This document shows, in pieces, positions 1-8,554 of a stretch of DNA of 64,000 nt. Positions within the stretch are counted from its first letter, which is position 1; each line of letters starts with the position of its first letter. Source of the DNA: Streptomyces solicavernae (GTDB lineage: Bacteria; Actinomycetota; Actinomycetes; Streptomycetales; Streptomycetaceae); the NCBI RefSeq assembly GCF_029968095.1, contig NZ_JASCIR010000023.1, positions 1 to 64,000 on the forward strand. The letters are read 5' to 3'. A program made the translations under genes and the position numbers. The notes beneath the pieces were generated by a model, which was not told the origin of the DNA, searched no databases, and saw only the letters and a program-made list of their open reading frames with translations.

Positions 1-84
1 CCCCCCCCGGGCCGGCCTACGGCACCCGCACGGCCGTACGTTCTTCAGGGTGCGGGTTGGTCATGTCGGCGGTGCGTCGGCGCC

Positions 85-109
85 GTTGCCGGTGTGTTTC
101 CCCGGCAAC
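85..109 (-). terminator. hairpin after the dpp operon
   Basis: An 8-bp perfect stem (GTTGCCGG / CCGGCAAC) with a 9-nt loop lies 8 nt beyond the stop codon of the last dpp gene. There is no T tract, which is common for actinomycete terminators. The rest of positions 1-117 shows no gene. Confidence 0.55.
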
Positions 110-117
110 TGACCGGC

Positions 118-1266
118 TCAGACCGCCGAATGAACGACGTCCTTCTCCTCCGCGAAGTGGCAGGCCGACTCGTGCGCCGCCGGAGTGTCCGAGCTCTTGA
201 ACCGCTCGGGCACCGCGAGCAGCGGCACCTCGCTGGCGCACTTGTCCTGCGCCTTCCAGCAGCGCGTACGGAACCGGCAGCCCGAGGGCGGGTTGGCCGG
301 CGAGGGGACGTCCCCGGTGAGGATGATCCGCTCCCGGCCCTGGCGCGCCTCCGGGTCCGGCACCGGCACCGCGGAGAGCAGCGCCTGCGTGTACGGGTGC
401 GTCGGGTGGTCGTAGATCTGCGTGTCCGTGCCGATCTCCGCCATCTTGCCGAGGTACATCACGCCGACCCGGTCGGAGATGTGCCGCACGATGGACAGGT
501 CGTGCGCGATGAAGAGGTACGACAGGTTGAACTCGTCCTGCAGCTTCTCCATCAGGTTCACCACCTGCGCCTGCACCGACACGTCGAGCGCGGAGACCGG
601 CTCGTCGCAGATGATGATCTCCGGGTTGAGCGCGAGGCCGCGGGCGATGCCGATGCGCTGGCGCTGGCCGCCGGAGAACTGGTGCGGATAGCGGTTGATG
701 TACTCCGGGTTGAGGCCCACGACGTCCAGGAGCTCCTGGACCTTGCGGCGGCGTTCGCCCTTCGGGGCGGCCTCCGGGTGGATGTCGAAGGGCTCCCCGA
801 TGATGTCGCCGACCGTCATCCGCGGGTTCAGCGAGGTGTACGGGTCCTGGAACACCATCTGGATGTTGCGGCGCACGGCCTTGAGCGCGCGGCCCGACAG
901 GCGGGTGATGTCCTGGCCCTTGTAGAACACCTCGCCGGAGGTGGCCGTTTCCAGCAGCATCAGCAGCTTGGCGACGGTGGACTTGCCGCAGCCGGACTCG
1001 CCCACGATGCCCAGGGTCTCGCCCTGGTACAGGTCGAAGGAGATCCCGTCGACGGCCTTGACCGCGCCGATCTGCCGCTTGAAGAGGATGCCCTGGGTCA
1101 GCGGGAAGTGCTTCACCAGGTTGCGCACCTGCAGGATCGGCTCGCCCCGCTCGACCGGCGCCTGGATCGCCTCGACCGACTCGGTCCCGGTGGCGGCGTC
1201 GGCCCCCTCCACCTCGGAGACGTTGGGCGTGGCGTCCACCGGCTCGCCCTTGTTCAGCTCAGCCAT
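118..1266 (-). CDS. dppF: peptide ABC transporter ATP-binding protein DppF/OppF-like
   Basis: Second ATPase of a Dpp/Opp-type oligopeptide importer; it hydrolyses ATP at the inner face of the membrane. The 382-residue protein shows Walker A GESGCGKST (about 89-97), Q-loop Q140, signature SGGQR (about 198-202), Walker B IIICDEP (about 217-223) and H-loop His255. A C-terminal oligopeptide-transporter extension carries four Cys (330, 336, 343, 369), a pattern that in some Dpp/Opp ATPases binds an Fe-S cluster. About 40 N-terminal residues before the ABC domain are Glu/Ala-rich and not conserved in type. The ATG overlaps the end of the upstream ATPase gene by 8 nt, so the two are probably translationally coupled. 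It is the last gene of the operon. Family assignment is secure; the true substrate (dipeptide, oligopeptide, signalling peptide) cannot be read from sequence. Confidence 0.93.
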   Translation of the reverse strand: MAELNKGEPVDATPNVSEVEGADAATGTESVEAIQAPVERGEPILQVRNLVKHFPLTQGILFKRQIGAVKAVDGISFDLYQGETLGIVGESGCGKSTVAKLLMLLETATSGEVFYKGQDITRLSGRALKAVRRNIQMVFQDPYTSLNPRMTVGDIIGEPFDIHPEAAPKGERRRKVQELLDVVGLNPEYINRYPHQFSGGQRQRIGIARGLALNPEIIICDEPVSALDVSVQAQVVNLMEKLQDEFNLSYLFIAHDLSIVRHISDRVGVMYLGKMAEIGTDTQIYDHPTHPYTQALLSAVPVPDPEARQGRERIILTGDVPSPANPPSGCRFRTRCWKAQDKCASEVPLLAVPERFKSSDTPAAHESACHFAEEKDVVHSAV

Positions 1267-2317
1267 GGATCGTCTCCTTCCAGAAGTGGCAGGCGCTGCC
1301 GCGGCCGGCGATCTCGCCGCCGCCCTGCTCGGTCACCTGATGCAGGACCGGCAGATCCGTACGGCAGATGTCGTCCGCCTTCGGGCAGCGCGGGTTGAAG
1401 GCGCAGCCGGACGGGATGCGCGTCAGGTTGGGCGGCAGGCCCTTGATCGCGTACAGCTCCTGGCCCTTCTGGTCCAGGCGCGGGATCGAGTCGAGCAGGC
1501 CACGCGTGTACGGGTGCGCCGGGCGCGCGTACAGCTCGTGCACCGGCGCCGTCTCCACGATCCGGCCCGCGTACATCACGGCGATCTTGTCGGCGACGTC
1601 CGCGACGACGCCCAGGTCGTGGGTGATGAGGATCAAGCCCATGTTGTACTCGCGCTGCAGCTCGGCCAGCAGGTCCATGACCTGCGCCTGGACCGTCACG
1701 TCGAGGGCCGTCGTCGGCTCGTCCGCGATGATCAGGTCCGGTTCGAGGGCGAGCGCCATGGCGATCATGATGCGCTGGCGCATGCCGCCGGAGAACTGGT
1801 GCGGGTAGTCGTTCACCCGCTGCTTCGCCGCCGGGATACGCACCCGGTCCATCAGCTCGATGGACTTGGCCTTGGCCTCCTTGCGGCTCAGGCCCTGGTG
1901 GACGCGGAACATCTCGCCGAGCTGGTAGCCCACCGAGAGCACCGGGTTGAGGGCGGACAGCGCGTCCTGGAAGATCATGGCGATCTTCGCGCCGCGGATT
2001 CTGCGGCGCTCCTCCGGGGACATCTTCAGCATGTCCTGACCCTTGAAAAGGATCTCGCCCTTCGGGATCTTGCCGGGCGGCATGTCGATGATGCCCATGA
2101 CGGCCTGGGCCGAGACGGACTTTCCGGAGCCGGACTCGCCGAGCACGGCGAGCGTCTCGCCCGGTTTCACCGAGTAGTTGACGCCGTTCACGGCCTTGGC
2201 GACGCCGTCCCGGGTGTGGAACTCCACGTGCAGGTCGCGCACTTCGAGCAGCGGCGTGTTCGCGTCGCCGGGGCCGTGCGGCCCGGGGACGTCCGCGGTT
2301 TTGTCGAGGATGGTCAA
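1259..2317 (-). CDS. dppD: peptide ABC transporter ATP-binding protein DppD/OppD-like
   Basis: First ATPase of the peptide importer, forming the nucleotide-binding heterodimer with the following gene product. The start chosen is TTG at 2317, because AGGAGG lies 7 nt upstream and the reading frame further upstream is unrelated antisense to dppC; this gives 352 residues, a usual size. Motifs: Walker A GESGSGKS (about 60-67), signature SGGMRQR (about 176-182), Walker B LIIADEP (about 195-201), H-loop in LITHDLG, and the C-terminal oligopeptide domain with Cys-rich PSGCAFNPRCP. It begins 11 nt after the permease stop and its stop overlaps the next ATG by 8 nt. Confidence 0.92.
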   Translation of the reverse strand: MTILDKTADVPGPHGPGDANTPLLEVRDLHVEFHTRDGVAKAVNGVNYSVKPGETLAVLGESGSGKSVSAQAVMGIIDMPPGKIPKGEILFKGQDMLKMSPEERRRIRGAKIAMIFQDALSALNPVLSVGYQLGEMFRVHQGLSRKEAKAKSIELMDRVRIPAAKQRVNDYPHQFSGGMRQRIMIAMALALEPDLIIADEPTTALDVTVQAQVMDLLAELQREYNMGLILITHDLGVVADVADKIAVMYAGRIVETAPVHELYARPAHPYTRGLLDSIPRLDQKGQELYAIKGLPPNLTRIPSGCAFNPRCPKADDICRTDLPVLHQVTEQGGGEIAGRGSACHFWKETIHG

Positions 2318-2328
2318 CGTACGCCCTC

Positions 2329-3267
2329 CTAGCGCATCTTGGGGTCGAGGGCGTTGCGGACCGCATCGCCGAACATCAGGAACGCGAGCACACACAGCGA
2401 CACCAGGATCGAGGGCATGAGCAGCGTGTGCGGAGCGATGCGCAGCTGGTCCTTGGCGGTCGACACGTCCACACCCCAGGAGATCGTGGGCGCGGAGATG
2501 CCGATGCCGAGGAACGACAGCGTGGCCTCGGCCGCGATGTAGCCGCCGAGCGCGATGCTCGCGACCACGATCACCGGGGCCGCCGCGTTGGGCACGATGT
2601 GCTTGAGCAGGATCCGAGTTGTGGAGGCGCCCAGGGCCTTGGCCGCCGTCACGTAGTCGGACTGCTTGACGGTCATCACCGCACCGCGCGAGACGCGGGC
2701 GATCTGGGTCCAGCCGAGGAAGGCGAGGGCCAGGACGACGACCCACACCGAGCGGTTCGGGAAGGTGGTCAGGATGACCATGGCGCCGAGCAGGAACGGG
2801 ATGGCGAAGAACACGTCCGTGAGCCGCGAGAGCAGCGCGTCCACCCAGCCGCCGAAGTACCCGGCGAGCATGCCGACGAGGCTGCCGAAGAGGGTGACGA
2901 GCAGGGTCACGCAGATGGCCACGGTGAGCGAGGTGCGGGTGCCGTAGACCATGCGGGCCCAGATCGAGCGGCCCTGCACGTCATAGCCGAGCCAGTCCGC
3001 CTGGAAGACGTGTGCGAAGTGCGGTGTCTGCAGGTACCGGTTGGCGGGGTCTCCGCTGCTCGGATTTGCGACGTCGGTGAACAGCCCCGGCGCGACCGCC
3101 ATCGCGACCAGGAACACGATGAGCGCCGCGGAGATGACGAAGAGCGGGTTGCGCCGCAGGTCGTACCAGGCGTCCGACCACAGGCTGCGCGCCTTCTCGG
3201 GCTTCGGCTCGCCGGGCGCGGCGGTGTCGGGCGGCGTGGCGTCCTTGACGGTGAGTGCCTCAGGCAT
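2329..3267 (-). CDS. dppC: peptide ABC transporter permease DppC/OppC-like
   Basis: Inner-membrane permease subunit of the peptide importer. The 312-residue protein has a soluble N-terminal 30 residues, a first membrane helix at about 43-65, a large extracytoplasmic loop (about 66-115), then five further helices. The cytoplasmic EAA loop reads DYVTAAKALGASTTRILLKH, the ATPase-docking motif of binding-protein-dependent permeases. Its ATG overlaps the dppB stop by 8 nt. The TTG start of dppD follows 11 nt later, so all four genes form one transcription unit. Confidence 0.93.
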   Translation of the reverse strand: MPEALTVKDATPPDTAAPGEPKPEKARSLWSDAWYDLRRNPLFVISAALIVFLVAMAVAPGLFTDVANPSSGDPANRYLQTPHFAHVFQADWLGYDVQGRSIWARMVYGTRTSLTVAICVTLLVTLFGSLVGMLAGYFGGWVDALLSRLTDVFFAIPFLLGAMVILTTFPNRSVWVVVLALAFLGWTQIARVSRGAVMTVKQSDYVTAAKALGASTTRILLKHIVPNAAAPVIVVASIALGGYIAAEATLSFLGIGISAPTISWGVDVSTAKDQLRIAPHTLLMPSILVSLCVLAFLMFGDAVRNALDPKMR

Positions 3268-4189
3268 AACGAATCCTCGGGTCCAGGACCGCGTAGAGCA
3301 GGTCGACGATCAGGCTGGCGGCGAGGTAGACGAGCACGAGCAGCGTGACGATGCCGACGACCGTCGATCCTTCGCGGCGGATGAGCGCCTGGAAGACCGT
3401 GCGGCCCACGCCCTGCACGTTGAAGACGCCCTCGGTGACGACGGCGCCGGCCATCAGGGTGCCGATCTCGACGCCGAGGAAGGTGACCACGGGGATCATC
3501 GAGTTGCGGACCAGGTGGACGCCGATCACCCGGTGGCGCGGCAGGCCCTTGGCGATGGCGGTACGGACATAGTCGGCGCGCAGATTCTCGGCGACGGACG
3601 TACGGGTCAGCCGGGTGACGTACGCCAGGGAGAGCGCGGCCAGGACGATCGCCGGGAGCAGCAACTGCCCGTAGTTCGTGGAGTCCTGGACGTTCGGCTC
3701 GGTCCAGCCGAGCTGGAAGGCGAAGACGTACTGCGCGAAGTAGCCGAGGACGAACGACGGCACCGAGACCAGCAGCAGCGCCACGAACAGCAGCGTCCGG
3801 TCGGTCACCGTGTTGGGACGGAGCCCGGCGATGACGCCGAGCGGGATGCCCACGGCGACCAGGAAGACGAACGAGAAGAGGGCCAGCCGGACGGTGACCG
3901 GGAACGCGTCCGCGATCACGTCGGCGACGGGACGCTGACTGGCGATCTGGGTGCCGAAGTCACCCTGGAACAGGCCGGTCAGATAGTCCCAGTACTGAAC
4001 CATGAACGGCTGGTCGAGGCCGAGGTTCTGCTTGATCTGCGCGACCTGGACGGGGTCGATGTGCTGCTCCCCGAAGAGCGCTTTCACGGGATCGCCGGGC
4101 AGCGCGAACATCATCGAGAAGATCAGGAAGGTTGACCCGATAAAAACCGGGATCATCTGGAGCAGTCGCCGTGCGACATAACGCCCCAT
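3260..4189 (-). CDS. dppB: peptide ABC transporter permease DppB/OppB-like
   Basis: Partner permease of the peptide importer. The start at 4189 (MGRYVARRLLQ) is chosen over an upstream in-frame start because GGAGG sits 6 nt before it and the MxxYxxRRLLQ opening is typical of the family; this gives 309 residues. There are six predicted helices, the first at about 10-30, and the EAA loop reads DYVRTAIAKGLPRHRVIGVH. A 20-bp hairpin separates it from dppA, so it may be made in smaller amounts than the binding protein. Confidence 0.93.
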   Translation of the reverse strand: MGRYVARRLLQMIPVFIGSTFLIFSMMFALPGDPVKALFGEQHIDPVQVAQIKQNLGLDQPFMVQYWDYLTGLFQGDFGTQIASQRPVADVIADAFPVTVRLALFSFVFLVAVGIPLGVIAGLRPNTVTDRTLLFVALLLVSVPSFVLGYFAQYVFAFQLGWTEPNVQDSTNYGQLLLPAIVLAALSLAYVTRLTRTSVAENLRADYVRTAIAKGLPRHRVIGVHLVRNSMIPVVTFLGVEIGTLMAGAVVTEGVFNVQGVGRTVFQALIRREGSTVVGIVTLLVLVYLAASLIVDLLYAVLDPRIRYA

Positions 4190-4215
4190 GTAGCGCCTCC
4201 GTGTGGGGGTTGCTA

Positions 4216-4258
4216 CCCGGAAGGGCCGCCCTCCCAACGGGAGGGCGGCCCTTCCGGG
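4216..4258 (-). terminator. 20-bp perfect hairpin between dppA and dppB
   Basis: Two 20-nt arms (4216-4235 and 4239-4258) pair perfectly around a 3-nt AAC loop. The hairpin lies 80 nt after the dppA stop and 27 nt before the dppB start, so within the operon. It would act as a partial terminator or an mRNA 3'-end stabiliser, raising binding-protein levels relative to permease and ATPase. The arrangement is known for binding-protein operons; the effect here is inferred. Confidence 0.7.
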
Positions 4259-4337
4259 GTGCCCTGCGTGGCGGTGCGTGTGTCCGCGCCACCACCGGGC
4301 GACGGCCGAGAGGGTTTCAGGCCCGAAGGCCCCGGGG

Positions 4338-5957
4338 TTACTTGACGGTGATGTCGGTCATGATGAAGTCGCCGCGGAAGTCGAGCTCCACGTTGTCGAC
4401 ATTCTTGCTGTGACCGCCGTTCGCCGCGTAGTACCAGAGCGGGATCGCCGGCATCTTCTCGACGAGGGCCTTCTCCGCCTCCTGGTAGGCCTTGATGGAC
4501 TCTTCCAGGGTCTTGGCGTGGTCGCCCTTCTTGAAGAGCGCGTCGATCTCCTTGTCCCGGAACTGACCGTCGTTGGCCTCGGCGGTGGAGCCGTAGAGGT
4601 CGTGCATGAAGTTGACGTTCAGCGGGTAGTCCGCGACCCAGCCACCCCGGTAGAAGCTCTTGACCTTGTTGTTGTCACGAGCGTCCAGGGCGGTCTGGAA
4701 GTCCGGCTTGGCGTCCGCCACGCACTTGATGTCGGTGGCGTTGTTGATGGAGTTGCAGACCGCCGTCACCCACTCCTTGTGGCCGCCGTCGGCGTTGTAC
4801 TGGATCCACATCTTGCCGCCGGGAAGGCCGCCGCCCTCCTTGATGAGCTGCTTGGCCTTCTTCGGGTTGTACGTGAAGACGTCCGTGTCGAGCGACTGGC
4901 CGCCCTTGACGCTCTTCGGCGCGAAGCCCTCGGCCGGGACGCGGGAGCCCTGCAGCGTCTTCTCGGTGATGGTCTTCCGGTCGATGGCCATCGAGATGCC
5001 CTGGATGACCTTGGGGTCGATGTCCTTCAGTTCCTTGTTGTAGAACGTCGGGACGATCGACTGGACGGCCGCGTACGGCTCGTTGATCGCGCGGTCGCCG
5101 AGGTCCGAGTTCAGCTTCGGCAGGTCCTTCGGGCCGACCTGGCGGATCAGGTCCAGGTTGCCGGAGAGCAGGTCCTGGTAGGCCGCCTCAAGCGTGGTGT
5201 AGTTCTTGAAGAGGATGCCCTTGTTCTTGGCCTTGTTCGGACCCTTGTAGTCCTTGTAGGCCGAGACCTTGATGAGCTTGTTGTGGTCCCACTTCTCGAA
5301 CTTGTAGGGGCCGTTGCCGATCGGCTTCTGGCCGAACGCCTTCGGGTCCTTGTAGAAGGCCTTCGGGAGCGCGGCGAAGGTGTAGTAGCCGAGCTTGTAG
5401 TTCCAGTACGGAATGCCCTCGGTCAGCTCGACGGTGAAGGTGTTGTCGTCGACGACCTTCAGGCCGGACATCTTGTCGCTGGTGGGCTTGGCGCCCTCCT
5501 TGGACGGGTGGACGTCCTCGTAGCCCTCGATGCCCTCGAACCAGAAGGAGTTCTGCTGGTTGTTCTCGATGTTGGCGTACCAGTTCCACGCGTCCACATA
5601 GGACTTCGCGGTGACCGTCTCGCCGTTGTGGAACTTCCAGTCCGGCTTGATCTTGATGGTCCAGGTCTTGTTGCCGTTCGACGGCTCGATCGACTCGGCA
5701 TGGGCCATCACCATGTTGCCCTGCTTGTCGAACTCGGCGAGGTTGGTGAACACCGCCTGAATGACGTACGAGCCGAGCTGCTCATTGGTGTTGGCCGGGA
5801 TCAGCGGCTTCTGCGGCTCACCGACGTCTACCGAGATGTATCCCTCGGGCTGGCCCCCCGTCGTGCTGTCACCGCCGTCGCCACCGCCGCAGGCGGTCGC
5901 GGTCAGGGCGACGACAATGGCACCGGCGACCCATTTGGCGCTCTTGGCACCGCGCAT
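4338..5957 (-). CDS. dppA: peptide ABC transporter substrate-binding lipoprotein, family 5
   Basis: Extracellular lipid-anchored receptor of the peptide importer. The 539-residue protein has a signal peptide with lipobox LTATAC (Cys about 23) followed by a Gly/Asp/Ser linker. It then shows the family-5 (SBP_bac_5) pattern, including WNWYANI, GNGPYKFEKWDHNK and a C-terminal AIPLWYYA. The length is normal for DppA/OppA-type proteins. It is the first gene of the operon, followed by a hairpin and then the permease genes. This SBP-first order differs from the published bldK order, so it is not called BldKB here. Ligand unknown. Confidence 0.92.
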   Translation of the reverse strand: MRGAKSAKWVAGAIVVALTATACGGGDGGDSTTGGQPEGYISVDVGEPQKPLIPANTNEQLGSYVIQAVFTNLAEFDKQGNMVMAHAESIEPSNGNKTWTIKIKPDWKFHNGETVTAKSYVDAWNWYANIENNQQNSFWFEGIEGYEDVHPSKEGAKPTSDKMSGLKVVDDNTFTVELTEGIPYWNYKLGYYTFAALPKAFYKDPKAFGQKPIGNGPYKFEKWDHNKLIKVSAYKDYKGPNKAKNKGILFKNYTTLEAAYQDLLSGNLDLIRQVGPKDLPKLNSDLGDRAINEPYAAVQSIVPTFYNKELKDIDPKVIQGISMAIDRKTITEKTLQGSRVPAEGFAPKSVKGGQSLDTDVFTYNPKKAKQLIKEGGGLPGGKMWIQYNADGGHKEWVTAVCNSINNATDIKCVADAKPDFQTALDARDNNKVKSFYRGGWVADYPLNVNFMHDLYGSTAEANDGQFRDKEIDALFKKGDHAKTLEESIKAYQEAEKALVEKMPAIPLWYYAANGGHSKNVDNVELDFRGDFIMTDITVK

Positions 5958-6470
5958 GGGTTCCTCCTCATGAGTCCACTTTGTTCACTGCAAGAGAGGG
6001 CACGCGACGTCCCACCGACACCCCTGACGGCGAGAGTTGAGTGCCCCAGTGTGCTCGTGAGCCGGCGCTCCCCACAGCGCGTGACCCATTGACCCGAGCT
6101 CTTCGCGCTCAACTATTAGCCATGGGCTCCTACCCGGCCACACCCTTTAGGTCTCGGTTCGATCACACCTGACGTGTACATCTTCCGAAATCTGGACAAA
6201 CCGATCCGATATAGATGGCCGCGAAACGGACTCGTTACCCATCTATCGGTCAGCGATGTCCGGAATCCGGACGACTGGTGAGACAAAACCAGTTGCGCGT
6301 ACGGGCATCCGCCCCGCAGCGTTCAAGGCGCGTAGATCCTTGGCACGGGCAACGCCCCTGCACAGCCACGGACAACACCCCCGCCAGCCACGGAAAACAC
6401 CCCCGAAAACGCCGACTGGCCCGACTCTACGCCCAGTTGGGGCGCGGAGACGGGCCAGTTGCGGGAACGG
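5958..6470. other. 513-bp intergenic region upstream of dppA
   Basis: No gene is supported here. It holds the dppA promoter region (minus strand) and the 3' flank of typA. A weak 5-bp stem with a 5-nt loop at 6430-6444 lies 26 nt after the typA stop and may be its terminator. An inverted repeat at 6206-6249 is listed separately. The stretch 6110-6260 is noticeably less GC-rich than its surroundings. Confidence 0.6.
6206..6249. promoter_or_regulatory. inverted repeat, possible operator upstream of dppA
   Basis: CCGATATAGATGG (6206-6218) and CCATCTATCGG (6239-6249) are inverted copies apart from a 2-nt insertion in the first, separated by 20 nt. They lie about 250-290 nt before the dppA start. 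No convincing -35/-10 pair is visible beside them, so an operator role is only a suggestion. Confidence 0.3.
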
Positions 6471-8378
6471 TCAGTTGTGCTTGGCGCGGGAGGCGGCGCG
6501 GGCGCGCTCGGTCTTGTCCAGGTTGACCTTGCGGATCCGGACGGCCTCCGGGGTGACCTCGACGCACTCGTCGTCGCGGCAGAACTCCAGGGACTGCTCC
6601 AGGGAGAGCTTGCGGGCCGGCACCACGTTCTCGGTGGTGTCCGCGGAAGCCGCACGCATGTTGGTGAGCTTCTTCTCCTTGGTGATGTTCACGTCCATGT
6701 CGTCGGCGCGGGAGTTCTCGCCGACGATCATGCCCTCGTACACCTCGGTGCCGGGCTCGGTGAACAGGACGCCGCGCTCCTGCAGGTTGATCATCGCGAA
6801 CGGCGTGACCGAACCGGCGCGGTCGGCGACGAGCGAACCGTTGTTACGGGTCGTCAGGGTGCCGAACCACGGCTCGTGGCCCTCGTGGATGGAGTGCGCG
6901 ATACCCGTACCGCGGGTGTTGGTGAGGAACTCCGTACGGAAGCCGATCAGGCCGCGGGACGGGACGACGAACTCCATGCGGACCCAGCCGGAGCCGTGGT
7001 TGGACATGTTGTCCATGCGGCCCTTGCGGACACCCATGAGCTGGGTGACGGCGCCCATGTGCTCCTCGGGCACGTCGATCGTCATGCGCTCGACCGGCTC
7101 GTGCGTCTTGCCGTCGATCTCCTGCGTGACCACCTGCGGCTTGCCGATGGTCAGCTCGAAGCCTTCGCGGCGCATGGTCTCGACGAGGATCGCCAGGGCC
7201 AGCTCGCCGCGGCCCTGCACCTCCCAGGCGTCGGGGCGCTCGGTGTCCAGGACGCGGAGGCTGACGTTACCGATCAGCTCGCGGTCCAGGCGGTCCTTGA
7301 CCTGGCGGGCGGTGACCTTGCGGTCCTTGACGGCGGCCTTGGCGTCCGCGCCCTTGCCGGTGCCGCCGCGGCCGACCAGCGGCGAGGTGTTCGTACCGAT
7401 GGTCATGGAGATCGCGGGCTCGTCGACCGTGATCAGCGGCAGCGCGACCGGGTTCTCCGGGTCGGCCAGGGTCTCGCCGATCATGATGTCCGGGATACCG
7501 GCGACGGCGCAGATGTCACCGGGGCCGGCCACCTCGGCGGGCTTGCGGGTGAGCGCCTCGGTCATCATCAGCTCGGAGATGCGGACGTTGGTGATCGAGC
7601 CGTCGCGCTTCATCCAGGCCACGGTCTGGCCCTTGCGCAGCTCGCCCTGCTCGACGCGGAGCAGCGCGATACGGCCGAGGAAGTTGTCGGCGTCGAGGTT
7701 GGTGACGTGGGCCTGCAGCGGGGCGGCGTCGTCGTACTCGGGGGCGGGGACGTGCTCCAGGAGCGTGGAGAAGAACGGCTCCAGGCTGGTGGAGTCCGCG
7801 GGGACGGTGCCGTCGTCCGGCTTGGTCAGCGAGGCGATGCCGTCACGGCCGCAGGCGTAGACGATCGGGAACTCGATCTGGTCCTCGTCCGCGTCCAGGT
7901 CCAGGAACAGGTCGTACGTCTCGTTGACGACCTCGTCGATCCGGGAGTCCGGGCGGTCCGTCTTGTTGATGCAGAGGATGACGGGCAGCCGCTGCATCAG
8001 GGCCTTGCGGAGCACGAAGCGCGTCTGCGGCAGCGGGCCCTCGGAGGCGTCGACGAGCAGCACGACCGCGTCGACCATCGACAGGCCGCGCTCGACCTCG
8101 CCACCGAAGTCGGCGTGGCCGGGGGTGTCGATGATGTTGATCGTGATCGGGTCGCCACCGTCCTTGGGGTGGTACTTGACCGCGGTGTTCTTCGCGAGAA
8201 TGGTGATGCCCTTCTCGCGCTCCAGGTCGTTGGAGTCCATGACCCGGTCGTCGACGGAGTCGAGCTGGTGCGCGGCGAAGGCACCCGCCTGCTTGAGCAT
8301 GGCGTCGACGATGGTCGTCTTGCCGTGGTCGACGTGGGCGACGATGGCGACGTTACGAATGTCGTGGCGCGTGGGCAT
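6471..8378 (-). CDS. typA: ribosome-associated translational GTPase TypA/BipA
   Basis: EF-G-like GTPase that binds the ribosome and supports growth under stress. The 635-residue protein begins MPTRHDIRNVAIVAHVDHGKTT, with G1 AHVDHGKT, G3 DTPGHADFG and G4 NKTDRP (about 126-131). These are followed by the EF-Tu-like domain 2, EF-G-like domains, and the BipA-specific C-terminal domain ending in EALRIRK-type sequence (here EAVRIRKVNLDKTERARA). Length is normal. It stands alone, transcribed in the same direction as its neighbours, with a GGGAGAAG ribosome site 10 nt before the ATG. Confidence 0.95.
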   Translation of the reverse strand: MPTRHDIRNVAIVAHVDHGKTTIVDAMLKQAGAFAAHQLDSVDDRVMDSNDLEREKGITILAKNTAVKYHPKDGGDPITINIIDTPGHADFGGEVERGLSMVDAVVLLVDASEGPLPQTRFVLRKALMQRLPVILCINKTDRPDSRIDEVVNETYDLFLDLDADEDQIEFPIVYACGRDGIASLTKPDDGTVPADSTSLEPFFSTLLEHVPAPEYDDAAPLQAHVTNLDADNFLGRIALLRVEQGELRKGQTVAWMKRDGSITNVRISELMMTEALTRKPAEVAGPGDICAVAGIPDIMIGETLADPENPVALPLITVDEPAISMTIGTNTSPLVGRGGTGKGADAKAAVKDRKVTARQVKDRLDRELIGNVSLRVLDTERPDAWEVQGRGELALAILVETMRREGFELTIGKPQVVTQEIDGKTHEPVERMTIDVPEEHMGAVTQLMGVRKGRMDNMSNHGSGWVRMEFVVPSRGLIGFRTEFLTNTRGTGIAHSIHEGHEPWFGTLTTRNNGSLVADRAGSVTPFAMINLQERGVLFTEPGTEVYEGMIVGENSRADDMDVNITKEKKLTNMRAASADTTENVVPARKLSLEQSLEFCRDDECVEVTPEAVRIRKVNLDKTERARAASRAKHN

Positions 8379-8499
8379 ACTTGCGGCGCTTCTCCCGGGA
8401 AGAGTGGTCGGCTGGCGCGTACGGTCCGGTACACGAGCCCTGCCGGGCTGGACACGCCACGGCCTTACCCCATCCTACGGTGACCTCGGGGAAGCGGCA

Positions 8500-8548
8500 C
8501 GGGCGGGGCCCGGAGGCCGGCCGCTGCCGCTCCTCCGGGCCCCGCCCG
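8500..8548 (-). terminator. 17-bp hairpin after the binding-lipoprotein gene
   Basis: Perfect 17-nt arms at 8500-8516 and 8532-8548 with a 15-nt loop, starting 6 nt beyond the stop of the minus-strand lipoprotein gene. It also lies upstream of typA, separating the two transcription units. Confidence 0.7.
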
Positions 8549-8554
8549 ACCTGC

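Noticed and set aside
118..5957. Assignment of the importer as bldKABCDE
   Set aside because: The gene order differs (binding protein first) and no BldKB-specific feature can be recognised by eye.
5958..6470. Riboswitch or leader RNA before dppA
   Set aside because: No conserved aptamer motif recognised; only a modest inverted repeat is present.
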